DNA from: Macrostomum hystrix
Lineage: Eukaryota; Platyhelminthes; Macrostomidae
Reading direction: 5' to 3'
DNA length: 64,000 nucleotides
Assembly (NCBI GenBank): GCA_950097015.1
Contig: CATNEN010000001.1
Span: 22,621,501 to 22,685,500 of the forward strand
Shown piece after piece: positions 38,387 through 50,485 of the stretch. Both the position numbers and the translations under genes were made by a program. The notes below the pieces were generated by a model. It saw only the letters and a program-made list of their open reading frames with translations. It ran no database searches and had not been told where the DNA came from. Every line of letters starts with the position of its first letter. Within the stretch, counting starts at the first letter, position 1.

Positions 38387-40517
38387 GTAAATTTTGTCTG
38401 GCAGTACCTATAAGTGCGCATTGTTTGCCGCTGAACACATGTTACTCTCTGTGTCTGTCTCTGGACCAACCATCTGTCAATGTGCGAGTGCTAATCGTCA
38501 TCGAGTAAGCATGCAGTCACGCACATTGTATCGATACATTGAAGAGGAGACTGCGGTTGTTTCAAGATTGGCCTTCGGCCGTCAGTTGATATTAGCCAAT
38601 GGCGTGACTGCGAGGTGGCCAAGCACACCGGCTTCTGTCCTATTTATAAAGCTTAGCAGTTAACCAAGCTAGCCAAACAGCCGGGCCGCTGCCGGTGATC
38701 AAGCCCTTTCGCACCTTTCACAGATATCTGCTTCTGCATGTGATGAGCTAAGTCTGATCTGATCTGAGCTCATCGCAATCTGTTACTCAATCAGACAGTT
38801 TTTGCAGGTAAGTTAATCAACCTACTTGGCTTTTGTGTTCATAGTAAGAAATAAGTTAATAGATTATTGCAACCGTCATTTTTTTACTCGTAGTTTTCTG
38901 CGTTCAATTTTTTTACCTCTTTTTACATTTTTTGCATTATCAATAGCTGAATTAATAGCAGTATTTTTTTCCCCAGATTTGCACAATGTCCTGGCCAGAT
39001 TATTTGCCAGACCTGCTTAAAACTGATAATGGAAGCGGTAAATCAATATATCGATAGCTTCTCACAATCCCATCAATGTCTTTCCGCTTCTGATTATTCG
39101 CTTTTCGCTCTGGTTCGGGTGGTCATAATTTGGGAATGTGAGCTCAGACTTGGCTTAGCGGGCTGGACCGTTGGCTAGTAACAAAGTCCTGAAAAAACAC
39201 TTCAAAATTTATGTTCTTTTTCACTTGTTCTACTGAGAGACGAGGACTACGTATGAAGACTTAAGAAGACCTATATCCGTTTCTTGAGTCGTCCTTGGCG
39301 AGAGTTTTGTTATTCGCAGTTAATTTTGCGAGTCTAGACAAAAATTTTTACTGCAAGCAATACGTTACACACCTTTAACTCAATAAGTCAAGTTATATTG
39401 GTGTTATACCTCGTAGAATCTTATAATATTTTTAAACAGTTTTTTTCCTTCCCTAAATGTAGAACGGTTGACTGCCTTCAATAGGTAGACTGGGTCATCC
39501 GCACTTCCGGAGGGGGGAAACTTCGAAGAAAAAAGGTTTCCGCAATTAATCTGAACAGTGGGTGTTTGAATGAAAGCTTCTATAAACCGCAGATTTTTAA
39601 TGAGATAAGTAATTCCGTTTACGAAGACCAAGCCCTTTGCTATGCTCTAGACAGATGGGGCAAGCCTCAAGAATCCTAATGCTATCCTTTCCTAGAATAA
39701 GACGGAATACTTGATTGAGTGCAGTCTGGACCTAGTAAAAAAATAGCATGAAGAATGGACTATATGAGAGCAGTTGCAGCTGCAGTGGCTGCTGCCTGGC
39801 CAGAAGTCATTTCTGGATTCGCTAATCCAAGGGGTCATTTTTATGCCGCACTTGATTTAATAAGTCATGAAGCGAATTGTGGCTGCAATGCGCTTGAAGT
39901 CCCAGAGGAATTCGCCAAAACACGGAGCGGAGCCACTTTAACAATAAACTTACTCCAAATGCTGAGAACTACTTTAGCATCGGCTCAAATATTCTCTTTC
40001 ACTAGCAGAAGAGCAAGTGAATATCGGTCACATTTGCAAACACCGAAGCTTCAGACATATAATCTAAAATACTTAGTACTTCAAGCACAAGACTGACAAG
40101 TAAAACACTTTTTTAAAGACGAAAACCTTTAAGCCTAGCAATTTCTGAGCATACATGTAGACAATTATAAAAAGTCACCTTGATAAGTCAGTCCGAGTAA
40201 ATCTTAGGGATTGAGTTGAGTAGCGGTGACGCGTTCTACTCTCGCACCGAAATCCTCGGCGAGGCCTTATAAATTTGGGACGGAGTCGCGGGAGAGAAGG
40301 CTTGGGGTTGGCCGTGCAATCAAACTCCCGACGAGGGCCGAGACACAGTGAGATTTTCGCTGCCTTTCCAAAGAAAAAGTCAAAACAGGTGTGACCTGCG
40401 TGAGCTTGAGCGAGTGCGTGCGTACGTACCATTGTGCCTGTGTGCTCAGTGTTTAACCGTGATGACAGTACCCAGAAAATATTTTTCACGTGTGGAATCT
40501 CACAGATTTCCTCAGCT
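38387..40517. other. Upstream region of the GPCR gene
   Basis: It holds the GPCR 5' region. Open frames at 38394-38663 and 39755-40096 (113 codons, MDYMRAVAAAVAAAWPEV...) have no recognisable family and no exon evidence. The sequence before 40518 ends in TTTCCTCAG, a plausible acceptor for an untranslated first exon. Confidence 0.5.
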
Positions 40518-43500
40518 ATGAACATCATTACGTCATCGGCCTTCGCCATGACGACCCAAGCGCTGCCAAGAGCGCCAACACTCAGCGGCTTGCAGCTGAT
40601 GCGCTATCGCGACTGCGCCAGAAAGCATCTGATCGGAGTCAAGATTGACCAGGGTGTGCTCAACCCCAGCCACATCAACGCCCTGTACCAGATGGCGCGC
40701 TGCGTCAATGCCAGCGGCCTAGACGCTGTCGAATCACTGCGAGACGCTCTGGACGAGAGCAAAGCTCGCGAGCTGCCGTTCCTGGCCGGCATTCTCAGCG
40801 TCTACGCCCTGCTGGCCGTTTTTGGCTCCGTCGGCAACGGGCTGGTCTTGTTCACCGTCAGTCGCAACCGGCACATGAGAACCGAGCGCAACTTTTACAT
40901 CTGCAACCTGGCCGTGTCCGACTTGACTCTCTGCGCCCTGACGCAGCCGCTGAATGCGCTGCGCCTGCTGCAGAACTACGTCAGCTGGGAGTTCGGCATC
41001 GGGCTGTGCCGAGCTGTCAACATTCTGACTGGGCTGAATATGTTCGTGTCAACATTCTCCATCACAGCCGTGGCAGTGGACAGATGTCGGGTGAGTCTGT
41101 CTAGACTAGTCCGCTGATTCCGTTAGACTTTGTTGGGTACAACTTCGCCTATTAAATAATCAGTAATTGGAAGAATTGTCACCCTCCTGTCCGGAATCCG
41201 ATTCACCTTTGTTGGGTACAACTTCGCCTATTAAATAATCAGTAAATGGAAGAATTGTCACCCTCCTGTCCGGAATCCGATTCACCTTTGTTGGGTACAA
41301 CTTCGCCTATTAAATAATCAGTAAATGGAAGAATTGTCACCCTCCTGTCCGGAATCCGATTCACCTTTGTTGGGTACAACTTCGCCTATTAAATAATCAG
41401 TAAATGGAAGAATTGTCACCCTCCTGTCCGGAATCCGATTCACCTTTGTTTTTGAGTCGCCTTCAGAGGGATAAGGACACGAAGGCAACTTTCAATCGAG
41501 ATCTGCATCTAAATTAATTTCTTTGTCCAGTTTTGTCGGTTTCCACATTTACTAATTCTATACTCGTATACCTTTTAATTCCTTATTACAGCACGTACAA
41601 AGTGTGTGACGCAACGCGCTAACTTAATAATCAGGTATTGTTGAGGCTTCCTTTGAAAGCATCCGATTACATCTCGCAGTTTTACCATTTTGTAGCTTTG
41701 AATTTCTGCGCTGACCCGTTGTTGACAGACAAAATATGAAAATTGCGCAGGTGTTGAATAAATTAGGTCGTAAATAAGACAAGGAACTAATTAAAATCGA
41801 AAGGCATTACGCTAATTATTTTTACCTTATTTGTCTAACGGTGCGCTGAATTCATTACTAAACAAAATCCGGATTTCCGGGTTTAATTAACCGGAGGGAT
41901 TTGTATTAGATCAGCGTAAAATCCCATAATTGATTGGTAAAGCTATAAATTTCCCGCTGATAAAGGCATTGCCCTGAGAATCAGCATTGAAATCCCCATT
42001 ACTTAATTCTTCGAAATGGCTTAATGGAGATGAGTGACGCAGTGGCAGGAAGTCTCAGATTCAGCTTCCCTAAATAATCACTTTTAATTTGCCGAGTCAC
42101 GTGGACAGGCAAGCTCCACCATGTCAGAGCTAAGCAGGAGAGGCTTAACGAAAACAACACCAGTAATGCGGGGCAGGTGGAAGATTAAGAGAACTGACAG
42201 AAAGGTCATAATTCTACATATATGGGCAGTGATAAAGCACTAATAGTTAAAGTGCAATGAAGAACAATGGATACATTGAGTATGAATATAAATATATACA
42301 AATATATAGCCTGGTTTTTCTACTGTTGAGGCCTGTTTAGTAGTGAACAGGTTTGGGGACTTAGGGCACTGAAAAGTGTGAGGGCCTCTTATTAGCCGGA
42401 AAAAGGTCACGGAAATGGTTTTCCGCGTTCTCTAACTGTTAAGTAGAACTTATCCGTGTCATCGTAAGGGTTAAGTACTCGTATTTTGCCGTGATGCAAA
42501 TTTCATGAAAAAATTAGATTTAACAAAACATTAGTGGTCCCACATGCCCGCCCCCGTGAGTGCTTTTACGGGTCTTTCCTCTGGGCTTTTAACTATCCAA
42601 TGGAGACTGAATTCCCTGAGGATTCGAGTTGAGAGCGGGACTTGGAACACCCATCCGTTGACTGCACATCGAATTCGTGCACAGCTGGTGATGCCGGCGC
42701 TAATGCCCCCCTGACTTGTATTACGCGAGAGAATCCCATGCATATTATATGATGCATTGCGATAGAATGCACTTCCATACGCTAAGTCATTGTGACGAAA
42801 TCTGAGTTCCGTCGCCAACATTAGAGACAGCATCGCAAAAACATTCGCCAACTTTCTCTAACCCAGGCCATCGTGAGAGTGGAAGTCGCAGGACCCGCAG
42901 CTGGCAGGTGCAGCTGGCGCCGCTGTATCCTCAGCCTGCTGGCCATCTGGGGCTCCGCCGCCTTGGTCGCAGCGCCGCTGGCCGCCTTCGCCACGGTGAC
43001 GGAGAATCCGTTGCATAAGCCGCCAATTAAGATTTGCATGGAGCTGACGGGCGCTCCCATCATGAACTGGTCGAAGCTGATCTACAGCATAGCAACCATC
43101 CTGGTACAGTACCTCGTGCCGCTGGCGATTGTTTTGGTTGCCTACGCCAGAATTTACAAGCGGCTGCGGCGCAGAATGCGGCAAATGCAACGCCGACGCC
43201 AGTCGGAGATCCGGCGTCACGTCGAAGCCCGAAGGCAGCGCCGTGCGAATCTTCAGCTGCTGGCCATCAGCCTGACATTCGCGCTGAGCTGGCTGCCGCT
43301 GTCCGTGGTGAACATTGTACAGGACTTCAACTTGCTGAGGAAAGTCACCGCTACTATCGACGGGACGACGGCGGCCGCGCAGAAACCTGCCAGCAGGAAT
43401 GAGGGCGCCAGCACGTTCGTAGTGGTGGCAGCCCAGTGCATTCCGCTGCTGCTCATTCTGGTCTCCGCCTGTTTGAACCCGGTGTTCTACGGCTGGTTGA

Positions 43501-44475
43501 ACGACAACTTCCAGGTAGGCACTGATTGATCTTCATTTTGCACTACTCGAGAGGTTCCAGGTCATTTTCATTGACAGCTGCCGCCACAGGCCCATTGTTA
43601 AGCGACAGTTGACCCGCTGACAGCGAGGAAGCGATTCTGCTGCCCATTTCGCTGGCCCCTGAGCACACCCACGCTCGGATACGCTACTCACGCACAAAGA
43701 CTCTTCTGTGTACATTTGCCATGGCTTCTCATCGCAAAGCAGTGTGCAATCTCACTGTGCCCTCGTGGCGAGATTGCACGACACCCCCCAAAAGATTCGA
43801 GCTCAGTGACTTCGGTGCAAAAGTCGGACGTGTCACCAGCCCCGAGATTACTGTTCATTAAAAAATAGTTAATTTTTTTCTCTAATATTGTGAGCAAGCA
43901 TAACTACTCGTACGTATAAACTAGGGGTAAAGAGCATCGTTATTTCGATGATCGTGACGTAGTGTCAATTGTCAATTGTCAATCACTCACTGCGTGGGTT
44001 GTCGTTGTCTGCAATCAGAAAATTACTTTGAAAATAGGTTTTTTTTCACAGGAAAGAAGTATAATGAGCAGACTTATTTTTTTTGCATTCAATTTAGTTT
44101 CCGTTAACTGACAGCAAAAAAATGAGATAATTAGAGCAGGAAATTAGTTCGCAGTATTTCCCGACTTATGCTGCAATGTCTTATAAGGAACACATTTTGT
44201 GCTCTGATTAAGATTTCTTTGTCTGGTCGATGAGTAACCATATTTTCTTGAATCTTCACCCTCGCCGCCTCACCTTTCAGGCTGAGTTCAAGCGACTCGC
44301 AACTCGACTATTGCGCGGAGGTCTCAACGGACCTCCAGCTGGGGATACTTCGGCAACGCCGGTGGAAAACAATGCCGATGTGAGAATCCCGCTGCAACGC
44401 ATCATTTCAGAGCCGGAGCACTCAGCCTCACACGACTGCGAACGCGAGGGTGGCGCCGCTACGGCCTTTCAATGA
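40518..44475 (+). CDS. Class A GPCR, neuropeptide Y/F-like receptor
   Basis: Exons 40518-41090, 42867-43514 and 44281-44475 join in phase 0 to 471 residues. A long N-terminal domain of about 87 residues with an NAS glycosylation site precedes seven membrane segments: TM1 VFGSVGNGLVLFTV, TM2 YICNLAVSDLTLCAL with Asp2.50, TM3 ending VDRCR followed across the intron by AIVRVEV, TM6 LTFALSWLPLSVVNI, TM7 NPVFYGWLNDNF. The AIVR after TM3, the SWLPL of TM6 and the GWLNDNF after TM7 are typical of NPY/NPF, tachykinin-like and related peptide receptors. The DRY motif is DRC. The third exon is the cytoplasmic tail. Both introns fall at common GPCR sites. Ligand cannot be read from sequence. The ATG at 40518 is chosen because an acceptor-like CAG lies just upstream. 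Confidence 0.9.
41128..41452 (+). repeat. 79-bp tandem repeat, four copies, GPCR intron 1
   Basis: A unit beginning CTTTGTTGGGTACAACTTCG repeats at 41128, 41207, 41286 and 41365 with almost no differences. It starts 38 bp after the donor of exon 1. Confidence 0.96.
43640..43850 (-). mobile_element. SINE-A copy 2, GPCR intron 2
   Basis: The plus strand shares CGCTGGCCCCTGAGCACACC, TGTGTACATTTGCC, CTTCTCATCGC, AGTGTGC and ATTGCACGACACCCCCC with the 62-kb copy. On the minus strand the head is tRNA-like: ACACGTCCGACTTTTGCACC followed by a B box GAGCTCGAATC. It starts about 125 bp after the donor of GPCR exon 2. Confidence 0.72.
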
Positions 44476-44779
44476 GTACAAAAATGAAAGTTCCGGTTTG
44501 GCATAACAATAAAACTTCAACTATTCGTTGAATTCGCATAAAAGTACAAACTGAAGCAGAAATAAAAGGTGTAAATCAGAAGCTTTCTCAACCTAAAAAA
44601 ATTTGCTTTTTGCGAAGCAATCTCCAAAGGAATCGTCGGCCTTTCTCTGAGTTCTTTAGAAATGTCTCCTTTTACCTGTAACAAAAGTTTCAAACATAAA
44701 AATAATTTGAATATGCAACACAAAAAGTTTGCTAAAAATTACTCAAACTAATTTTGATGCTTCCATTCTAGCTAAGCTT

Positions 44780-46185
44780 AGATTCATTGACATTGTTCCT
44801 GCTGCGATTCTAGCTATGGTTCCTGCTGCGATTCTAGCTATGGTTCCTGCTGCGATTCTAGCTATGGTTCCTGCTGCGATTCTAGCTATGGTTCCTGCTG
44901 CGATTCTAGCTATGGTTCCTGCTGCGATTCTAGCTATCGTTCCTGCTGCGATTCTAGCTATGATTCCTGCTGCGATTCTAGCTACGGTTCCTGCATCGAT
45001 TCTAGCTACTGTTTATCCCACGGTTCTTAATAAAATTCCTGCTGCGATTCTAGCTACGGTTCCTGCTGCGATTCTAGCTACGGTTCCTGCAGCGATTCTA
45101 ACTACTGTTTATCCCACGATTCTTAATAACATTCCTGCTGCGATTCTAGCTACGATTCCTGCTGCGATTCTAGCTATGGTTCCTGCTGTGATTCTAGCTA
45201 TGGTTCCTGCTGCGATTCTAGCTATGGTTCCTGCTGCGATTCTAGCTATGGTTCCTGCTGCGATTCTAGCTATGGTTCCTGCTGCGATTCTAGCTATGGT
45301 TCCTGCTGTGATTCTAGCTATGGTTCCTGCTGCGATTCTAGCTATGGTTCCTGCTGCGATTCTAGCTATGGTTCCTGCTGCGATTCTAGCTATGGTTCCT
45401 GCTGCGATTCTAGCTATGGTTCCTGCTGCGATTCTAGCTATGGTTCCTGCTGCGATTCTAGCTATCGTTCCTGCTGCGATTCTAGCTATGATTCCTGCTG
45501 CGATTCTAGCTACGGTTCCTGCATCGATTCTAGCTACTGTTTATCCCACGGTTCTTAATAAAATTCCTGCTGCGATTCTAGCTACGGTTCCTGCTGCGAT
45601 TCTAGCTACGGTTCCTGCAGCGATTCTAACTACTGTTTATCCCACGATTCTTAATAACATTCCTGCTGCGATTCTAGCTACGATTCCTGCTGCGATTCTA
45701 GCTATGGTTCCTGCTGCGATTCTAGCTACGATTCCTGTTGCGATTCTAGCTATGGTTCCTGCTGCGATTCTAGCTAAGATTCCTGCTGCGTTTCTAGCTA
45801 TCGTTCCTGCTGCGATTCTAGCTACGGTTCCTGCAGCGATTCTAGCTACTGTTTATCCCACGATTCTTAATAACATTCCTGCTGCGATTCTAGCTACGAT
45901 TCCTGCTGCGATTCTAGCTACGATTCCTGCTGCGATTCTAGCTACGATTCCTGTTGCGATTCTAGCTATGATTTCTGTTGCGATTCTAGCTATGATTTCT
46001 GTTGCAATTCTAGCTACGATTCCTGCTGCCATTCTAGCTGCGATTCCTGCTGCGATTCTAGCTACGATTCCTGCTGCGGTTCTATCTATGTTATTTGCTA
46101 CGATTCTAGCCACTGCTCCTGCTACGATAATACCTACGGTTTCTATTGCGATTCCCGCTTCGTTTCCCGCTGCGACTCTACAATG
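44780..46185 (+). repeat. 24-bp satellite array with 528-bp higher-order repeat
   Basis: About 58 units of 24 bp built on CCTGCTGCGATTCTAGCTA. Variant units TATCCCACGGTTCTTAATA at 45014 and 45542, and TATCCCACGATTCTTAATA at 45110, 45638 and 45854, are spaced 528 (22 units) and 216 (9 units), so a block of about 528 bp was duplicated and then partly again. Because 24 is a multiple of three, a frame stays open from 44729 to 46186 (485 codons, PAAILAMV repeats). I treat that frame as a by-product, not a gene. Confidence 0.95.
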
Positions 46186-46186
46186 A

Positions 46187-47074
46187 GTGCGTGGAAAGGT
46201 GATTTGGAATCTGCCTATCCCTATTGTCATGCCCTAAATAAGCTTTATTGCAGTATTATTTTCCCTTTCGGGTGGATCAGTTACTTTTCACGCCACTCAG
46301 CACGGTGGCACCCTATTGTAGTGTAGCCAATCAAGTGCTTAGCTGCCGGCACCGAAACAATAGTGCATTTTGTAAAGTACACCTGCACCCTACTACTGCA
46401 GCGCAGCACTCGGGCAATTCATCTTCGTAAATCTGAGTGAGTCATTAAGGCAGCGTCTGTTTAGGCGTCATTTTAGCAGTAATTAGGTGATTTCCATCGA
46501 AAACTGGCGTGCAGAAAGCCGTTGCTGGGGCCTATTAAAAACTCTTATTACTCAATTTCTAAATAATGAGCAAACACAATCGCTAACTAAATTTAGAACT
46601 GACGGACGCCCACGCCACGCGGAGTCGTGGACACTGACAAGATCTGTTAGGCACTGTGTTGACAGAGAGACAGAGAGAGAGCGAAAGCTATGAAGCATGG
46701 AGGGTTTGTCGCGCACAGCTTATCCAGAATTGTACAGTTTCTGGACCCTAATCTAAACCGCTGATGTGCATTGCAAGGCAAATGTACAGTAAAGCACAAT
46801 GCACAATTGGAAAGCCTGCGCCTCTTCTTCTTCTCTACTTTCCAACTATAGTCCGTACAGCAAGATGCAACCTTGTACACATTCTAGTAGAAAAGACAGG
46901 ATGCCTGCTCCTTCCGCGGCTAATCCAAAGTACCTAGTTTGCAACTTTTTAATTCTCAACAAGCAATAGCGTTTGCTATCAGCTTGAGAGCAGTATATAG
47001 CTGTCTCTAGCTAGCGCAGGGAGCTTTGAAAGGTGCCATTTTAATAGTCGTTAGGCAGAGAAATACTGCGAAAA
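46187..47074. other. LST2 upstream region
   Basis: Presumed LST2 promoter. A short GA-rich run (ACAGAGAGACAGAGAGAGAG) is at 46661-46680. No other gene or repeat recognised. Confidence 0.5.
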
Positions 47075-49127
47075 ATGTCTCAGAGCCCACAAAAACGAAG
47101 ACACGGGATGCTGATGCGCTTCTGCAAGGCCGATCGGAAACTGCTCCAGCTGGAGCAGCACTCTGGCTTGTTGCTGATGATGTTTTTCAGCGGTGCGGTG
47201 AGCGCCGAGTACGCTAAACGCCACCTCAAAGTGATGGAGCGCGTGACTGAGCTCATGAAGGAACTCATACCGGACAAGCGGAAACCGAGGCACTTCCGCT
47301 ACAGATACTCGGATGACTTCCGCCGCACCATCGACGGTGTCGTGCTTAACCTCGCGGCAAGCTCCGTTAAATTCAGAGATCATCCGCTCTTGCTAGGCAT
47401 GGTCGCTCTGCGAGCTGCCTTCACGCCCGAGTTTCTTACTGGGCATCAAGCGTTGGCCTCCGCTGTAAGTCTTAGCTGGTCAATTTAACTCGACTTTCCA
47501 TTCCGTTTGATTTCTTGTTGCCTAAAAACCTGGCAGTTTCAAGTAAATTTTTGAATTCACGCTGGACTCTCCGAACTGTAGGTGACCGATTCTGCCAGCG
47601 AGACCTTCCGGCTCCTGCGGCTAGAGGCCGGACGAAGCTTCCACGGCGGCGATCCACTGCAGAATGAAGGCCTGCTGCGGCAGTTGGAGAAGTTCGACGA
47701 AGCTCTGGCAAATTTCGAGTTCGCGTGGATTTGCGACGGAACCGATCCGGTGGTCCTGGCGGCAGTCAACGAAATCCAGCCTTTGATCGAACTGTTCATC
47801 AAGGCAGCCCGCTGGGCAGTTGAGCAGGGCTACATTAACTCTGAGGACTTTGCCAACAGCGAGCCGGAGGTCATGACGACACTGCCGAGGCTGGTTGTGC
47901 TATTTTACCTGACGGAAATATCAGCAGACGCACAGGCCAGTCGGAAGTACACTGTATTCAGTCAACACCAGAGTGAGCTGGACGAAGCGCTACAACTTCT
48001 GAGCGAGCTTGAGCCGCCGCAGCGGGAAGAAATCGCACGTCGGCTGTGCCTAAAGACCGAGGCCGACGATCCTCAGCTGATGCGCCTGTTCCGAGCAATC
48101 GCAACTGCTGCGGACCAGATGCAGACCAACCATCCCATGGAGTCAAACTACCTCATGTCGCACGTCTGCTCCAGGTATGTCGCCTTGCGCCTTGTATCGA
48201 GATATTTCTCCGTATGTAAATTGTGTCCAGAGTCGGACTCCAGTCCTTCTGCTTGCCAGCAAACTGATGCTTCATCACTCAGCAAGTACTGGCAAAATAG
48301 GCCGACAACCGGGGTAGCACGAATGTGCAGCTTTACTGTACCATCTGTATACTGTACAGTAGTTCCTTTTGTTTGTTGTAAGTTTCCACTGAAAGAGACG
48401 GCATTATCGGGGATTAAACTGTGAGCGCACGGTTGTTAACAAAGCGAGGGTAAGGGTGGCAGCGGCTGGGTGACAGCGAGAGAGAGACAGCCAATCACCA
48501 GAGCAGGTGAGAGGCTTTGAACAGGATGTAAAAATTCAAAAGGGTTGATTCAAAACAGAAAACTTTCTATACGAAATCAAAACTTTTTCCAGCTTTGAAG
48601 TCGCCTTAGACGCCGCCGTAGACTCACCGCCAGCCATCGTCGGCAATGTCGACGATGCTCACCCAGCCCGCACCGGTCCAGTCATATGGGTGCCCGACTG
48701 TTCATCGACAGTGTGCACCTTCCGAGACTGCGGACGCGAGTTCAGCGTCCTGCAGCGCCGGCATCACTGCCGAGCCTGCGGCGGCCTGTTCTGCGACGAG
48801 TGCACGAAGCAGCGGCTGTCGCTGCCAATGCTAGGCCTGCACAGTCCTGTCAGGGTGTGCAACGCATGCTATGACCAGATCTCCGCAACTCGGCTTACCC
48901 AGAACGCTCCCGAATGGGCTGTGAGCAGCAGCTACCGATGCTGTTCGAATGGCGCCTGTAGAGAAGATTTTTCTGTTTTTCGCCGACGTCACCACTGCCG
49001 AGCCTGCGGCGGTGTGTTCTGCCACAGCTGCAGCAGCTACAGAGCTGCGCTGCCACAGTTCGGCTATGCCTCAGCTGTGCGAGTGTGCCAGTACTGCCAT
49101 TCCATTCACGGCAGCCTGCAGGCCTGA
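47075..49127 (+). CDS. LST2/ZFYVE28-like protein with two FYVE fingers
   Basis: Exons 47075-47464, 47582-48174 and 48593-49127 (phases 0 and 2) give 505 residues. The N-terminal half matches the LST2 family: RFCKADRKLLQLE, MKELIPDKRKPRHFRYRY, FDEALANFEFAWI, EPEVMTTLPRLVVLFYLTEI, and AIATAADQMQTNH, the counterpart of the conserved DQLQTNY segment. LST2 is a negative regulator of EGF receptor signalling that acts on endosomes through its FYVE finger, which binds PI3P. Here exon 3 has two fingers. The first has the full signature: WVPD, RRHHCRACGG, RVCNAC. The second has RRRHHCRACGG and RVCQYC but WAVS in place of WxxD. The protein is shorter than vertebrate LST2 (about 890) because the long disordered middle is missing. 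Introns are short (117 and 418 bp) and free of arrays. Confidence 0.9.
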
Positions 49128-49740
49128 GCCTGTCGTAAAATTGGAAATCAAAACTAAAAACTAAAAACTCAAACGGAAGTGTCTGTCTGTGAAAATTAAA
49201 ACAACCATGTCGCACTAACATTCAAATTGCATAGAACTGTAAATTTCAGTTGCATGAAAGTAATTCTATACCGCACGGCTATAATTTCATGAAAACTATT
49301 CTGTATTGGCTCTTATCCGAGATTCACCACCTTGCAAATCGTGAATTCCAAGCCTGACTCTCATGCTGATTATAAATGGCATGTGAACTGCGCCTTTAAA
49401 AGTTTTAACTGAAGCATTACGTTATTAAAAAATGTAAGTTTAAATTGAGAAAATACACTTGTATAAGTACGAGTTCGAAGTTGCTCTATAAATTTCATTT
49501 TTAAAATAAATTTTAAACTATTTTAATTAATCGTACACTTCAAAATACGCACGTACCATACGAAATTTTATTTCTGATTGTTCTGTTACTGTTAATACCT
49601 CGTAGTAGGGCTAACAAGCCATTTTGCCACACCTTTTTATACCAAGGGGAGGGGGGAATTCTGCCAAGACAAATATTTTTGCTGGACACGAACAGAGCAA
49701 GGCAAGCACACGAAACTCAAGAATACGGGTGAAAATTTTG
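49128..49740. other. LST2 3' flank
   Basis: AT-rich 3' flank of the gene. AAACTAAAAACTAAAAACTC is a small repeat just after the stop. Nothing else recognised. Confidence 0.5.
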
Positions 49741-49819
49741 TTGCGCACCTTCTGAAACAAGAATCAAGTCGTCAGCCTATCAGACCGTCGAGATATTCAA
49801 CTGTTCTGACCGAAGGTCT
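49741..49819 (+). mobile_element. SINE-B copy, 5'-truncated
   Basis: GCGCACCTTCTGAAACAAG, GACCGTCGAGATATTCAA and CCGAAGGTC are shared, in order and spacing, with the minus strand of 17222-17305. The tRNA-like head is missing. Immediately after CCGAAGGTCT the 24-bp satellite begins. Confidence 0.75.
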
Positions 49820-50485
49820 AGCAAGAACTGCAACTAGAATCGCAGCAAGAACTGTTACTAGAATCGCAGCAAGAAATACAACTAGAATCGCAGCAAGAAC
49901 AGCTACTGGAATTTCAGCATGAACAGCTACTAGAATCGCAGAAAGAACAGCTACTGGAATTTCAGCATGAACAGCTACTAGAATCGCAGCAAATACTGCT
50001 ACTAGAATCGCAGCAAGAACAGCTACTAGAATCGCAGCAAGAACTGCTACTAGAAACGCAGCAAGAACTGCTAGTAGAATCGCAGCAAGAACTGCTACTA
50101 GAATCGCAGCAAGAACAGCTACTAGAATCGCAGCAAGAACTGCAACTAGAATCGCAGCATGAAATGCTACTAGAATCGCAGCAAGAACTGCAACTAGAAT
50201 CGCAGCAAGAACAGCTACTAGAATCGCAGCAAGAACTGCAACTAGAATCGCAGCAAGAACAGCTACTAGAATCGCAGCAAGTACTGCTACTAGAATCGCA
50301 GCAAGAACAGCTACTAGAATCGCAGCAAGAACTGCAACTAGAATCGCAGCAAGAACTGCTAGTAGAATCGCAGCAAGAACTGCTACTAGAATCGCAGCAA
50401 GAACTGCTACTAGAATCGCAGGAAGAAGTGCAACTAGAATCGCAGCAAGAACTACAACTAGAATCGCAGCAAAGAACTACTTCTG
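49820..50485 (+). repeat. 24-bp satellite array (reverse orientation of the 45-kb array)
   Basis: About 27 units of 24 bp built on AGAATCGCAGCAAGAACTGC. The reverse complement (TCTTGCTGCGATTCT) matches the core of the 44780-46185 array (CCTGCTGCGATTCT) with the same 24-bp length, so both belong to one satellite family in opposite orientation. A 112-codon Leu/Gln/Glu/Ser frame (50164-50502) results from the repeat. Confidence 0.95.

Noticed and set aside
39755..40096. 113-codon open frame MDYMRAVAAAV...
   Set aside because: No family resemblance and no promoter or exon evidence; left unannotated.
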